In this document: positions 47,490 to 59,900 of the stretch, in pieces | How the letters are laid out: each line of letters opens with the position of its first letter | How positions within the stretch are numbered: position 1 is the stretch's first letter | Source of the DNA: Nymphaea colorata | Lineage: Eukaryota; Streptophyta; Magnoliopsida; Nymphaeales; Nymphaeaceae | Reading direction: 5' to 3' | Assembly (NCBI RefSeq): GCF_008831285.2 | Contig: NC_045143.1 | Coordinates: 19,805,655 to 19,869,654 of the forward strand | DNA: 64,000 nucleotides | Made by a program: the position numbers and the translations under genes | Notes under the pieces: model-generated | Databases searched by the model: none | The model's input: only the letters and a program-made list of their open reading frames with translations | What the model was told of the DNA's origin: nothing

Positions 47490-47679
47490 GGAAGAAATTA
47501 AAAGATGATCTTCCAAAACAACAAAATGTTGAGGGTATACAGATCCCAGAAAAGAAGACAGTGAAAGCATCAATGTAGTCATTCCATACTTGGGGGTCAA
47601 CCTCCATACATTTGTTAATTGGGTCGTAGCCAAACCCAGTGCACAGGACGCCCACGTTCCTGAACACAACATTTGGCAA
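47490..47679 (-). pseudogene. Remnant of a Myb/SANT-like protein (Harbinger accessory gene type)
   Basis: The minus-strand frame reads FRNVGVLCTGFGYDPINKCM followed by EVDPQVWNDYIDA. This closely fits the second half of the Myb/SANT-like DNA-binding domain (pattern G-F-G-W-D-P, then a V-W-x-x-Y-I segment) found in the second protein of PIF/Harbinger elements and in related plant proteins. The first half of the domain was not found upstream, so this is a fragment. Such proteins help the transposase reach DNA ends and the nucleus. Confidence 0.6.
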
Positions 47680-48885
47680 TTACTTTTTTAGTATCAGGAA
47701 TCGCTTTTTCCATTACTTACAAAAGAAACCAAACCTGGGTTGGGATGATCCTTAGTGTCATAAATACTATAGGAATCATTCAGCCTGATTGTGGCATTTT
47801 TCTGAATGCCAAGTAGCACAAAGCACAAAAGAGAAGACAGTGAAAGCATGAAACAGAGTGAGGGGAACCATAGTGAGGGGAACCATGAAAGATCAAACCA
47901 CAATCTCGTACAGCAACAAATTACACAGGTGATTAGGTTGATGGTAGGGGAAGGGGCTTAGTTAGGAAGATAGTGAACCATTTTGTCTTCACAAAGGAGA
48001 GCAACATTATCTCTTTTATCAAAAAGAAACAAAAGAAGCTGCACAATCATTCCACCCAATGAGGTAGACTATCATTAGGAGCAATCAAATCCAACAGTAT
48101 GAAGTTGGTGTGAGAAACAATAGAAAATTTGGAGCGACCAAGAAATCTGTCAGTAAACTTCAGCATGAAACGTTGCCACAAGAAAGCAAATGAAAACAGG
48201 AATTGATTCTACTGCTATAAACATCAATAGATCTGAATAAGCTTCTGTTTTACCTAATTGTATCTTCAGCGTTCGTCATATGAAAATTAACGACACACCA
48301 CAAAAATATACAGTAAAATATTCCAAGAAATGGAGCTTCGGCATCTACCACTCCAGTTTGCAAACATGTAATTGGTTAGGAATGAAGACATGGTCGTTAT
48401 TGAAAGTTTGATTTCCTGCAAAGAGAGAGCAACCTTCTTATAAACATCCGGATGCACGACAGAAGTGCATAGATCAACGATCAGAATATTGTGAGGTCTT
48501 AAAAAGTTTCTGATAATCATGTGCCACTAAATTAGGAAAATTAGAATGATAAATAGAAGGATTTGGCTGAAACAACGTACAAAGGAACTAATTTGAATCC
48601 AATATCAAGAAATAGAATTAACCATTCAAGGATTTCGGAACAATAAGAGGAACAAGTATGGAACAATAAGAGGAACAAGTATACGCAGAAAATCAACAAG
48701 AATTCAGAGAAACTATATGAACCAAAACGTTTTCATTTCTTCAAAAAGAAAATTATACAATAACACTTAACAAATGTGTGAGCTTGAGTGAATGTACAAA
48801 TACTATATACAAGACGTGAAAACCAGACAAGAAGATTCATAATTCGTCCAAATTAAGTATATCAACAAAGAATCATTAAAGTTCG

Positions 48886-51800
48886 TGTCACACCCCGACC
48901 TTTTAACCCTCAAACTCTTTTTTTTTTCTAAACATAAAGCATCGAGGTGTGACTACCCAACAATTCAAAAAGACAATGAGCCAAGCAATTCAAAACAATA
49001 GGGCGAACTTTCATTTATATAACCATTTTGTTTCATACAAATTCACATCTATGTGCATGACCAAAATGCCCCAAAATCATAACGTTGATGCCTAACAAAA
49101 AGAGGACATCAATAAAACCAAAACATGACGTGCCGGCACTACAACGACAATTCCAAAACCTCCCCAATAGGACGTGAGTGAAGCCATCTGCTCAACCTAT
49201 TGCCCCAGGTCCGCCAAAACCTGAAAAAGAAAACAACTGAAGGCTCAGCCTTCGCAGTATGGCAACAAGCCAGGAAAATGCCAAACCCTCTCAAGTAAGG
49301 CTCAAATAAAAGAACAAATATCAACTCATCTATCGTCATGTCGTGTCAGAGTACGACACGTAAAAGCCACTTGATGGCCATACTAACACAACATCAGTCA
49401 CATGCGAAGCATGCTTAAACATAACACTTGTATTCATATCATTCACATATGCGTTAGTCACATGCATTCTATCAAACACATTACATTTTCATTAACTTTA
49501 GTGCATTAACAGTTCCTGTGGGTGCAACACAGACACGTGCACACCGCGGGCGGCCTACAGCCGAGAGACAACCCCCGTGGTGGCCCATAACAGTATGGAT
49601 CCATTTCACCCACTGCAGCGGTAGAGCACTCATCCCTGGATGTGTGAAGTCCAATGTGAGATACTCTACCTTCCCTAGGACACCCAGGTTGGGAAGGCGG
49701 GAGCCCAACGCTCCAAGCACAACATACAACAGAACCCTGGGGCCTTGCACCGCCTGCGCTCCGACAGGTGAGACCAGTGGCGAGAACGGGACGTCTCCCA
49801 AACACACAGCCACATCCCACTGGTCTCTCATCTCTTAATCATTCATTATTATCATTAGAATAATGCATTCACAAACTGACTGGCTAGCTCATGAGGTTGG
49901 TACACTCCACGAGTGCATTCACACCTCCAGTTGCCTCCACACGATGTCTACACATAACACTAACAGTCATAGCTAGCCGTCAAACAATGTGGGTACAATT
50001 ACCCTCTATTTCATCCATTTGCATCGTTGTCTATGGCAATGCATATGCAACAACTTACACATTCATATCAATCATCACATCAATCCTCACATCAATCACG
50101 TCAATCACCTCTTTGAAAAACTTAGCCAATCCACAGAGAGTAGTCTCGATCTACGGTTGGCTCGTAGCTGTCCTATGCAGTTATCATTCTATGATGCTTT
50201 CTAATGTATAATGGGGGTTGAGGAGACACTCGACTCGATACCCCGCCTCATCTGTCCTAAACAGATATCAATTTTAGCATGCACATGCCAATGCGTAACA
50301 TTTTCAAAACAAAAGACTAATAATCTTTCTAACTCATTCATATCATATAAGCAACATACATATACTCATTCACAAAGCAGTCAATCAATTTAACATCACA
50401 ATCCTAGGATCCCTTGATCCTACGAGCACACCATCACACATTTGCCCCAGGCAGGGATTTGCCTGAAATGTCGCCATACCTGTGGCGCGCTCACCGAATT
50501 CTTCAAAATGCCTCAAGCTTCGAACTCAAGGTCGACGGGATGTGCCCGGTGCACCTGCAAACATAAACAAGAATAAGGTTTCTACTAGATACCTACACCA
50601 TTCAAACAGAAACGAACAGATACAAAAATAAAATCCTTGAGGCACATGTCGTCGCCTCAAGAGGGTGTCGACAGGTAGTGTCGACTAACAAGCTCTCCAA
50701 TAGGCCTCCTCCTTTACATCTTGACATTGCCTCGAAAAATCAAAGCCTTCAACCTTCAATCAATCCATCACTAATTCTTTCCTCAATAACGTTCTTTAAG
50801 TAAGACATCAACCCCAAGTCACATCACAATACGTATATTTCCCTAATTAACTTCATGATACACCCGTTCACCGAAGTCTGCGCTACACTCCCTAAGACGG
50901 TTCCAAAACTTCCCCACAACCTCACAATCTCTACCATGCTTCCCTAAAGCTTCGAAAATTAAACCAACATGCTTAAACGATCATTAAATGCATGAATCAT
51001 TACTTCCCAACGAAAATCCTAAGTTTCCCCAAAAAACAAAATCACTAACATGCGTCCCAAAATCATCAATTCTAAGCTCTAACATGCTCGAACAATAATT
51101 ATACATGCTTTAGAAGATAATATTCATTACTTTGAGTTTGATTAGGTATCGTTCACCCCAAAACAAGCGTCCAAACTGCTACAACCCTTCTAGCAACCAC
51201 TTAACACGTCCGATCAAGTGCCAATGCTCGAGATTTCTTGCTGCCATTGCTCACTACACGCCCTACTAGCTGGTGAGGGGGGAAAACGTCCCTAAACCGC
51301 AATCCAACCCCAAAACGCCATGGAAAGAGTCAACACACGTCCAATAAAGTTCAACACAAAATCTGTTGCTAGGAGAGACCCATGATAGTAGTGGGAAAAG
51401 CTGAAATGAACAAGAGAAAAGGGACGCTGACAGAGAGGAGAGACAGAGAGAGGAGGGGTTCGATCAAGGGGGAAAACGGCAGTGGGGGTGAGAAAAGAGA
51501 GAAAGAGCAGGTGGGGGAGTGCGGGTGAGTGAGAAGAGGGATCGGGTGGGAGAGAGCTAGCAGAAAGGGCAAAGAGGGTGGCGAGGGGGAGGAAGAGAGG
51601 ACGTGCGGCAGAGAGGGCAGGAGCAAGAGAGAGGTAGAGAGGGGTAAATCGCACAAAAGAGAGGGAGAGTGTTTACCCAAGGCGTCGCCGCCGCCGCTGC
51701 CGCTGCCCCCTTCCGTCACCTTCACCGCTGCTCCACCCACCGCCCTCGAGCTTCACCAAGCTATAGTCGTAGCAGACGAAGAGGGGAAAGACGGAGAAGA

Positions 51801-51908
51801 AGGAAAGACGAGGGAGGGGAGGCGGAGTCGGGCTCGCTCACGTGTGAGGGGCTCGGGTCCGGGTCTGGACCCTGACCCGACCCGTCCTGCCAAACAACGA
51901 GCGTTACA
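48886..51908 (-). repeat. Solo LTR of the Tekay/Del-like gypsy family, 3.02 kb
   Basis: Read on the minus strand it starts TGTAACGCTCGTTG and ends GGGTGTGACA, the same family as 31355-34684. GTTCG lies at 48881-48885 and 51909-51913, a clean 5-bp TSD. No internal region exists between the ends. A full insertion therefore recombined between its LTRs and left one. It sits inside the Harbinger element. Ser/Pro-rich open frames at 51292-51933 come from purine/pyrimidine-biased LTR sequence and are not genes. Confidence 0.96.
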
Positions 51909-52129
51909 GTTCGACCCGTCAGAGAGGGGATGAAGGCTATCCTGGACGCCCAAGGTGGAGAGTAATGTGCTCGCCTTGCTTCTGGCCCTCTCGCTCCCAA
52001 CATTAACGAGATCGGTGACGGCGGCAATAGTAGGCAGCGGTGATGATGGATGCGGCCATTTTAGGAAGCCACCCATCCCCAAATTTTTTAGCTTGGAGAG
52101 ATGGAGAGGGGAAGAGACGACGAAGGGGA

Positions 52130-52350
52130 AAGAGCCAGCGAGAAAGGAGGGGAATGAGAGAGCAAGAGAAAGAGGCTCTGAGAGAGGAGGGGAAGGAGAG
52201 AGCAAGAGAGGAGAAGGGAAGTGGCGACGAAGGGGAACAGGTTAGCGAGAGAGGAGGGGAAGGAGAGAGCAAGAGAAGAGAGGCTCTGAGAGAGGAGGGG
52301 AAGGAGGGACCAAGAGAGGAGGGGAAGGAGGGAGCAAGAGAAAAAAGGCT
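52130..52350. repeat. Purine-rich (GAGAGAGGAGGGGAAGG) tandem array
   Basis: Imperfect units with GAGAGAGGAGGGGAAGGAG and AGCAAGAGA repeat directly for about 220 bp inside the Harbinger-type element. Long open frames on both strands are artefacts of the strand bias. Confidence 0.85.
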
Positions 52351-52718
52351 CTGAGAGAGGAGAGGGGTGAAACGAGGAGGAGATGGCGTCCAAAAGGTCG
52401 AAAGGGGAGCAAGAGAAGAAAGGGTCGAGCGGGTGAAATTTCACCCGCTCGAAAGTCTGAGCAAATTTCACCCCGTTTGATACATCGTGAGACGGGCAGG
52501 TGAAATTTCAAGGAGGGAGCAAGAGAGGAGGGGAAGGAAAGAGCAAGAGAAAAGAGGCTCTGAGAGAGGAGAAGGGTGAAACGAGGAGGAGATGGCGTCC
52601 AAAAGGTCGAAAGGGGAGCAAGAGAAGAAAGGGTCGAGCGGGTGAAATTTCACCCACTCGAAAGTCTGAGCAAATTTCACCCCGTTTGATACATCGTGAG
52701 ACGGGCAAGTGAAATTTC
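52300..52718. repeat. 209-bp tandem duplication in the Harbinger subterminal region
   Basis: ATGGCGTCCAAAAGGTCGAA occurs at 52383 and 52592. Each is followed by GCGGGTGAAATTTCACCC and then TTTGATACATCGTGAGACGG. The palindrome GGTGAAATTTCACC in each unit is also present in the 36-kb element. Confidence 0.92.
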
Positions 52719-52779
52719 ATCTGTTCCTATAGATTTCACCCACCCCACGAAATTTAACTCGACCATCAAAGGGCCCTAA

Positions 52780-53177
52780 CGCCCTGTTTGGTTGGAGGGA
52801 AAGGGAGGGAAAGGAAAGGAAAGGAAAGGGAAGAGAAAGGAAAGGGAATGGAATGGAATGGAAAGAGGTGATTATAAAAGATTGTTTGGATAAAAGTGAA
52901 TGAAATGGAAAGGAAACGATACAATTTATAATAATACCCTCAATAGTCAAAAGGTTGGGAGGCATGGAGAAAAAAAACGTGGAGGGGTATTGTGGGCAGT
53001 CTATTTTTACACTTACTCCATTTCCTTTCCCTCCCAATCCGTCTTATCTCTCTTTTCCTTTTTTTTCCTCCCCTCTCATCCAAACAGACTTTCTCTCTTT
53101 CCCTTTCTTTCCCTCCTTTCTAATTAGCCAACCAAGAGGGATTGTTCAATTCCTCTCTTTCCTTCCAACCAAAGCCG
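52780..53177. mobile_element. Tourist-type MITE, 398 bp, next to the Harbinger element
   Basis: The ends CGCCCTGTTTGGTTGGAGGG and the inverted CCTTCCAACCAAAGCCG are flanked by TAA at 52777-52779 and 53178-53180. The left TAA is also the right TSD of the 47-53 kb element. The arms continue as purine-rich (GGGAAAGGAAAGG) and pyrimidine-rich (CTCTTTCCCTTTC) mirror partners, so the whole could fold into a hairpin. There is no protein. Confidence 0.88.
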
Positions 53178-53745
53178 TAAATTCATTAAAATAGCAATTG
53201 AATTGATCTTTCCTTTTGTGCAAAACCTGCCGAAAATAAAATCATAAAAAAATGTGTGCATGCCGAGACGCCCATCTCGAGACGCTTTTATCTAGTCCCC
53301 TTGGGACATTTCAACTCAGGAGACGGGAATACCCCTGAGAGTGAAAGTATCTCAATTGGAACAAGTTGATAAGTTTCTGTAAATAAAGCAAAAGAAAACG
53401 TCCATTCGGTAATTGACGGCTCTTCAGGTAGACCACAAAAAAGGCGACCAGGTTCATTGTTTCTGGCAAGGGCTTCCGCTAATACGGGCCTCACACTCGT
53501 GAGTCGTGCCGCCTCCTCTAACTGGAGATCGCTGGTGCTTCTGCGTTCGCCGCCCACGACTCTCAGGCAAAAACGAAGATCGAAAGGGACCCTGAAGGCT
53601 GAGCGTGAGACCAAAAGAGGTCACGATTGTTGTTTTTTTGGGGGTTGCTTTTGTTTTTCTCAAGTCGGCGCTCTTCCCTCGAGCTAACTCGGCCGTTAGG
53701 ATATTGGCCGAGTTCTTCAGGGAGAAGGCTTTTGCATTTCTCAGC

Positions 53746-53916
53746 ATGGCCGCGATGATCGGAGCTGCGAGCGCCGGAATTTCGATCGATTCTATGCTCC
53801 ATATTCCGGCCTTTCACGGCCTCAGAACCGTTAGTCCGTCCCCGCTACCAGGAGCATTCGTGGCGCCGCATGCCGCCATGCAGGGACGTCCGTCGGTTAT
53901 CACGGCTGTGGCGATG
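53746..53916 (+). CDS. SIR: SIR exon 1 (transit peptide)
   Basis: 57 codons, [20 protein letters not shown] to SVITAVAM, then GTGAGT. No catalytic part. The 1.9-kb intron that follows is T-rich and shows no other feature. Confidence 0.9.
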
Positions 53917-56900
53917 GTGAGTTTTTTTTTCGTACTTTTTGAATATCATTGGGCTAGTTCTCATGTGGAGCTTTTGTTTTCCTTTTCGTTTCCACAGTCG
54001 TCTGTCATTGTTTTCTCTTTTCGCTGTTTTCCCATGAAATTTGGCTTCTTCATGAGCGGATGACCATTTCTTAGTCACCTATCTCAGATTGTCAGTTTCT
54101 TATGTATTGATTTTTTCTTTCTGGGGGATACGCCGCGGTACTGAAGAAATTATCCGGTTATGCATTGGTGAGCGTACTGATTTGAGTATTTTTAGATGTA
54201 ACGTTTGAGGTTCGTTGGATACCAGGAAATAGCTTACCTGACATGTTCATCGCCTTCATTTTCCTTTATCATAATCTTCCATATATGTCGATGATAGGCT
54301 GAACGACTGTCGCTCCTGCATTTTCACCTTAATATTCAGATAGTAAAGCCGTTTTGATGTCATCAGCGCATTAGGCTCTCTTGTTATTTGTTGCTTTTTC
54401 GGGACAATGTAACCTGTAAACCTGTGACGGCTATGTGGCCCTCAATCGGTTTAATTTTAGGTCTACCTGCGAATCTCTTGCTTCCTTATCTTTTAGCCGC
54501 GCTGAGTGGATTGTTTGGAAGACCGGTTCGCTGTATAAATCCACTGAACTTTTTCGGAGATTGGGGTCAGTCGTCTGTAAAAAGTAAATTTATAAGTTTT
54601 TGTTCATTGTGACATATATTTATTTCTGTGGAGACTAGGTAAGAACGCACCAAGGATTCAGGGCCAAAATAGCTATTGGTCGTTCGGCAAGAATGCTCAT
54701 AGAAAATAGGTAATATTGCCATTGAAGCTGCCATAGATAAATTTCTGTTAGAAGGGACGTCAATTACGCAAACACCATTCTAAATATTCAGGATTTGTGG
54801 GATGTTTTTTTTTTCTTTTTTTTTGGGTTTTGTTGTTTGAAACTTTGAAATACAAAGCAGATATGGCATACTTGAGCAATTTTATTTATAATTTTAAACT
54901 TGTAGACTCTCTCTCTCTCTTTCTTTTGATCATCTTGGGTCTTGCACTCTCTAAAGACATCATTCGAGACCAGTGAATAGTACTCAACTTGGTGAATATG
55001 AGAATATGCAAGATTTGGTTACTCGAGTCTTGAGATTGTTCAAAGATGGCGTCATAATATATATTGTCACAGGCCAAACTCTTCTTTGTCTTTTTGTTTT
55101 CTTTTTGCTTTGGTTACTCTAGAATGTTCTAACCTGGAAAGGAAGCAGAGCACCATGATGTGAATGTCCATATGCAAAATGCCAACCTGCCTATTCATAA
55201 ATTTCTTTTGATTTTTTGTTGTTTGATATGATACTTGGTGCTGCTTGAATGGTGTTTGGCGATAATTCTGTTTCTGTGTGCTTTTCTTCTTCCTGGCTGT
55301 GCACATTGTCGCCATGTCACTTTTCCTATGCTTAAGCTTAAATGAAAAAAAAATTATAAGATTTTAATTGGAAAATGTCCAAGATTGATAGACGATTATG
55401 TCAATCAAGGTTATTGATGATGTGAGATTTGCATGGAAGAAACAAATGTACATAGCAATTGGTTTGAATGCACAACTATAGTTTACAGAGATTCCCAACT
55501 TCGTTAAGTAATACTGCAACCAGAAAAAGGAAGGCAGAAAAGAAGAGAAGTTATTCTGCAATCAGAAAAAGAAAGGCAGTTGGGATTTGCTTTTACTTTT
55601 TTTTTTTTTTTTTCTCTGGCTAATATGATGTCTTTTAAATCCAAAAGCAACCTCTTGAACACAAGCAGAAGTATGAGCGGGATATAATTTAATATGCATC
55701 TATTTAAGAATGTCTTTTTCTCCTCCATTATAATCCACCTGTCTAACCTTTCCTTGATACTAAAGTCTGTAGCCAGATCTGCTGTTTATGATAGCACTTG
55801 ATAAAGCATCTGACTCAATTTTCATCTTTTGTTTTGCAGCCTCTGAAACCTGGAACTACAACTGAACCTAAACGTAGCAAGGTAGAGATATTTAAGGAGC
55901 AGAGTGACTTTTTGAGGTATCCTCTAAATGAGGAGCTAAAGACAGATGCACCAAACATCAATGAACCTGCTACGCAAATAATCAAGTTTCATGGAAGTTA
56001 TCAGCAGACGAATCGTGATGAACGTGGCTCGAAATCTTACCAGTTTATGCTTCGTACAAAGAACCCATGTGGTAAAGTACCAAATAGACTCTACTTGGCC
56101 ATGGATGAACTTGCAGATGAGTTTGGAACAGGGACACTTCGTCTTACCACAAGACAAACTTTTCAGCTGCATGGCATCCTTAAGCAGAATCTCAAGACTG
56201 TGATGAGTACTATTATAAAAAACATGGGTTCTACTCTTGGAGCGTGTGGAGATCTCAACAGAAATGTTCTAGCCCCAGCAGCTCCATTTTTGAGAAAGGA
56301 TTACTTGTTTGCGCAGGACACTGCAGACAACATAGCAGCTTTGCTTACCCCACAATCTGGTGCCTATTATGATTTGTGGGTGGACGGAGAGAAGATAATG
56401 TCTGCGGAGCCTCCTGAGGTAGTTAGGGTTCGCAATGACAACTCTCATGGAACAAATTTCCCTGATTCTCCAGAGCCTATTTATGGTACTCAGTTCTTGC
56501 CACGGAAGTTTAAGATTGCAGTCACTGTCCCAACTGATAACTCCGTCGATATCCTGACAAATGACATAGGAGTTGTTGTGGTCACTGATGACAATGGTGA
56601 ACCTCAAGGATTTAATATTTATGTGAGTAATTTTTTGTCTTTCTGTGGTTCTGTTATGCCTTATATTATTGAACCACTAACTTATCTTTTTATTGATATA
56701 ACACATCTTCCTATTTCAGGTTGGCGGTGGTATGGGAAGAACACATCGAGTGGAGGCCACCTTCCCACGCTTGGCTGAACCACTGGGATATGTGCCAAAA
56801 GATGATATACTGTATGCTGTGAAGGCCATTGTAGCCACACAACGAGACAATGGACGTAGGGATGACAGGAAATACAGTAGAATGAAATATTTGATAAGTG

Positions 56901-59900
56901 AATGGGGAATTGAAAAGTTCAGGAGTGTGGTTGAAAGTTACTATGGCAAGAAATTTGAGCCATTTCGGGGGCTTCCAGAATGGGAATTCAAGAGCTACCT
57001 TGGCTGGCATGAGCAAGTAAAAGATTACTGGGTGTCCTTTTTTTTCCTGAATTTCGTCCCTTCTTTTTGCTGCTATTCTTACTAATACAATTTCTATCAG
57101 GGAGATGGTGCACTATTTTGTGGTTTGCATGTTGACAATGGGCGCATTAAAGGAACTATGAAGAAGGCTTTGAGAGAGGTCATTGAGAAGTATAACTTAA
57201 GTGTTCGACTCACTCCTAACCAGAATATCATACTGTGTGACATACGCCGTGCATGGAAACGCCCCATAACCACAACTCTTGCACAAGCTGGTTTATTGGT
57301 AAGCAATCTTTTCTTGTTATTTTAGGAATGTTACATCAAATATCGCCATTTAGTATTTTTTTTTCCTGTTTTTTTGAGGTTGCAAAGTGGGTATTGAGTG
57401 GTTTTGCCAAGGATGATGTGGTGGTAGAAATGTTTTAGCCAACAGATGGATGCGAAGGAGTAGAATTAATGAGGTCGTGTCGTGAAAAGATATGAAGCCT
57501 TTGCACAGAGAGTATTCAGCACCTTTATGCAAGTTAATAGAGGGGGGAACTTTTGTTTGGTCTCCTTTATTGCTTGATGGAGCAGCTTACTGTCACTGAC
57601 TCACTTGCACACTTTCCTTTTTTTCCTACTGGAGGTTTACTTACCATTTGGCCAAAAAGTTTGGATTGCATGTCTTATTCATCTTTTTTTCTTCTCTCCT
57701 TGTGTTAAACTTTTGGAATGTTGAACCTACTGGAAATGTTTTGGGACTTTATATCTCTTTCTTCTTTTTGGTTGTCTCTCTTTCAAGCGTCTTCCTTGAG
57801 CCTTTGTACCCTACGAATGTTCTTACTTAATGAGAGATGGCTCTTTTTTAGGCCCTGTTTGATTGGAGGCAAAAATTTTTCCAAGAAAAACTTCTTCAAC
57901 ACTGAAGTTTCGAAGGGAGAAAGAAAATGTTGAATCTCTTTTTGTATCTGAAGTTTAAACTCTTGGAAAAATTTTATCCTTTTTCAAGATTTATAAAAAC
58001 TAAAATTCCAAATAAAAAATATATCTAACTATTACCAAACACAAAGATGTTAAGTAACCAACCAAGCGCCATCCACACATAATCAAATTGCACTTCTCAT
58101 AAAAAAATTTGCAGGAGTCAGTTGTTCCGCACTGAGGCCTAATCCTTTTCATCCATGAATAACGGTTATGTACTTGTAATTAATGAAAAAATGAGTGTTT
58201 AATTTTACTCTGAAATACTTATCAACGGAGAAAAAATAGAAGGCTATTAGTTAAAGCATGCAGTGTGAAAATAACTTACTCAGTATGAAATCATAAGCAA
58301 CAAAACTACATTTCTTTTATTTGCCACCATTGATGAGGGTGAGAGGGAAAGAGAGTGGGTGAAGAGATTCAGAAAGCAGTTGGTGGAGGAACAGAAACCA
58401 TTTTTGTTGCAGTCCTGTTGTTCAATCTCCAGTGGGAAGGAAACAGTTGTCCTTCAACCACTGGCAAAGTGGCACTAGTGCTCTTCAACCTGCAGTGGAT
58501 GAAGCATTGCAATGTGGTCTCAATGCCTCAACAGTAGTCTGTCCAGTTCTAACACAAATCCATGGGCAACTTTGGGCGAAACTTTATCCCTTGTGAATGA
58601 GGGATCTAAAGTTTTTGCTAAAGAACAGCAGAAACGGCATCAAAATCAAAGTTTTTGCCTTCTTTGAGAAGTTATGGAATTTTGCGTAAGGCCCTTCACT
58701 TTTGTGAGAAGTTTTCCCAAACATGCACAAGACTCCTACACTTGCTTGTATTTATCAGAAATTTTGGGTAAAAGATCCACAAGTTCTTAGGGTTCTGAGA
58801 ACACTGTAATTCAATCTGAATGATACTGTGAAAGCACCTTACCCATGACGTCTTGGCCCTATTTGTGATTAATCTCTAATGGTCGACTGGCTACTAGGAA
58901 TGTGGGCATCTCATAAGAGTCTTAGAACTTGGAAACTATTTATTTAGCTGAACTTAGAATTATCATATGGAATTTTGTTATCTATATATTCGTTTGAATA
59001 TTCTCTTGGAATTAGGCACATGCTTTTTCCCAGACTGTCTGCTGCTTGCTGAACTTTTCTTTGGCTCACTTTATTTCAGTTTCTCTTAGCTTTTCTAATG
59101 CCTTATGAACACATTTGCCTTGCATCAGATTGTTTCTCTTTATTAGACTGATTCTCGTCTATGTTTCCTGCACTTTTCTCTGATGGACAGCCATAGGATA
59201 AACGCTCTTGATGCAGGATTACCTTAGTAAAAAAAGTGGAGGTGATATTGGTTGGGGGTGGGGATAGAGAGAGAGGTGTTTTGTTTAAAGTTTCTAGTAT
59301 CGCAACAAATCTGAAAATGACAAAGGCACTTCATTCTCCAGTAAGTTGATAACGTACGTGCAAGAGACTTGTTAGCAAGTCTTTTGTTGTCTTCATAGAG
59401 AGAAATGGGATCCCATTTAAACCTAGGCAGGTTCTTTTTGTCAGTTTTGAATGTCAGAAACTTGGATTACTAGAGTGCAAAAAATTTAGTGGCCCTGTCT
59501 TTGTGTACCTTATTCTCAGTTTGGTTTATTCAGAGTCTAGTGAAACTTTGGCTTCACTAGCTTTTATACTGGTCTCTAACTTTTTGTGCACCATCTTCAT
59601 CATGCATGACTTTATGCCATTGTCATTCCTTTGATGCAGTAAATATTGATTTTTTCTTGGTTAGCAATATATTCACGACTGGGTTTGCATGTGAACCAGC
59701 AACCTCGGTATGTTGACCCTCTGAACATAACAGCAATGGCATGTCCAGCATTGCCGCTCTGTCCTTTGGCCATCACCGAGGCAGAACGTGGGATACCTGA
59801 CATTCTGAAGCGGATTCGAGCAGTTTTTGATAAGGTGAGGATGGTGTTCTACTTTCCCTTTTTTTATAATTGTTACTAAAAAAATTTTAGAGCCCTAACA

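Larger units (their letters stand above)
47247..52776 (-). mobile_element. PIF/Harbinger-type element interrupted by a solo LTR
   Basis: The ends GGGCCCGTTTGATTGTCGAG and the inverted CTCGACCATCAAAGGGCCC match over most positions. They are flanked by TAA at 47244-47246 and 52777-52779, the TWA target typical of PIF/Harbinger. Internal phrases (AAATTTAACGTGGTAAATTT, GGTGAAATTTCACCCGCTC) are shared with the 1.1-kb element at 36104. Minus-strand 47490-47679 holds a Myb-like segment typical of the accessory gene of these elements. Without the solo LTR the element is about 2.5 kb. No DDE transposase frame was found. Confidence 0.85.

Noticed and set aside
51292-52720. Ser/Pro/Leu-rich and Glu/Arg/Gly-rich open frames up to 150 codons
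   Set aside because: They lie in purine-biased repeat and LTR sequence, with mirrored frames on both strands. This is an artefact of strand bias.
53605-53745. In-frame upstream ATG that would add 47 residues to SIR
   Set aside because: The extension is strongly hydrophobic (VTIVVFLGVAFVFL) and unlike a plastid transit peptide. The ATG at 53746 starts a typical one. It is not excluded without transcript data.
57299-59699. A further exon in the 2.4-kb SIR intron 4
   Set aside because: Exons 4 and 5 join in phase to give the uninterrupted conserved AGLL-QP-x-VDPLN region, so no coding sequence is missing.
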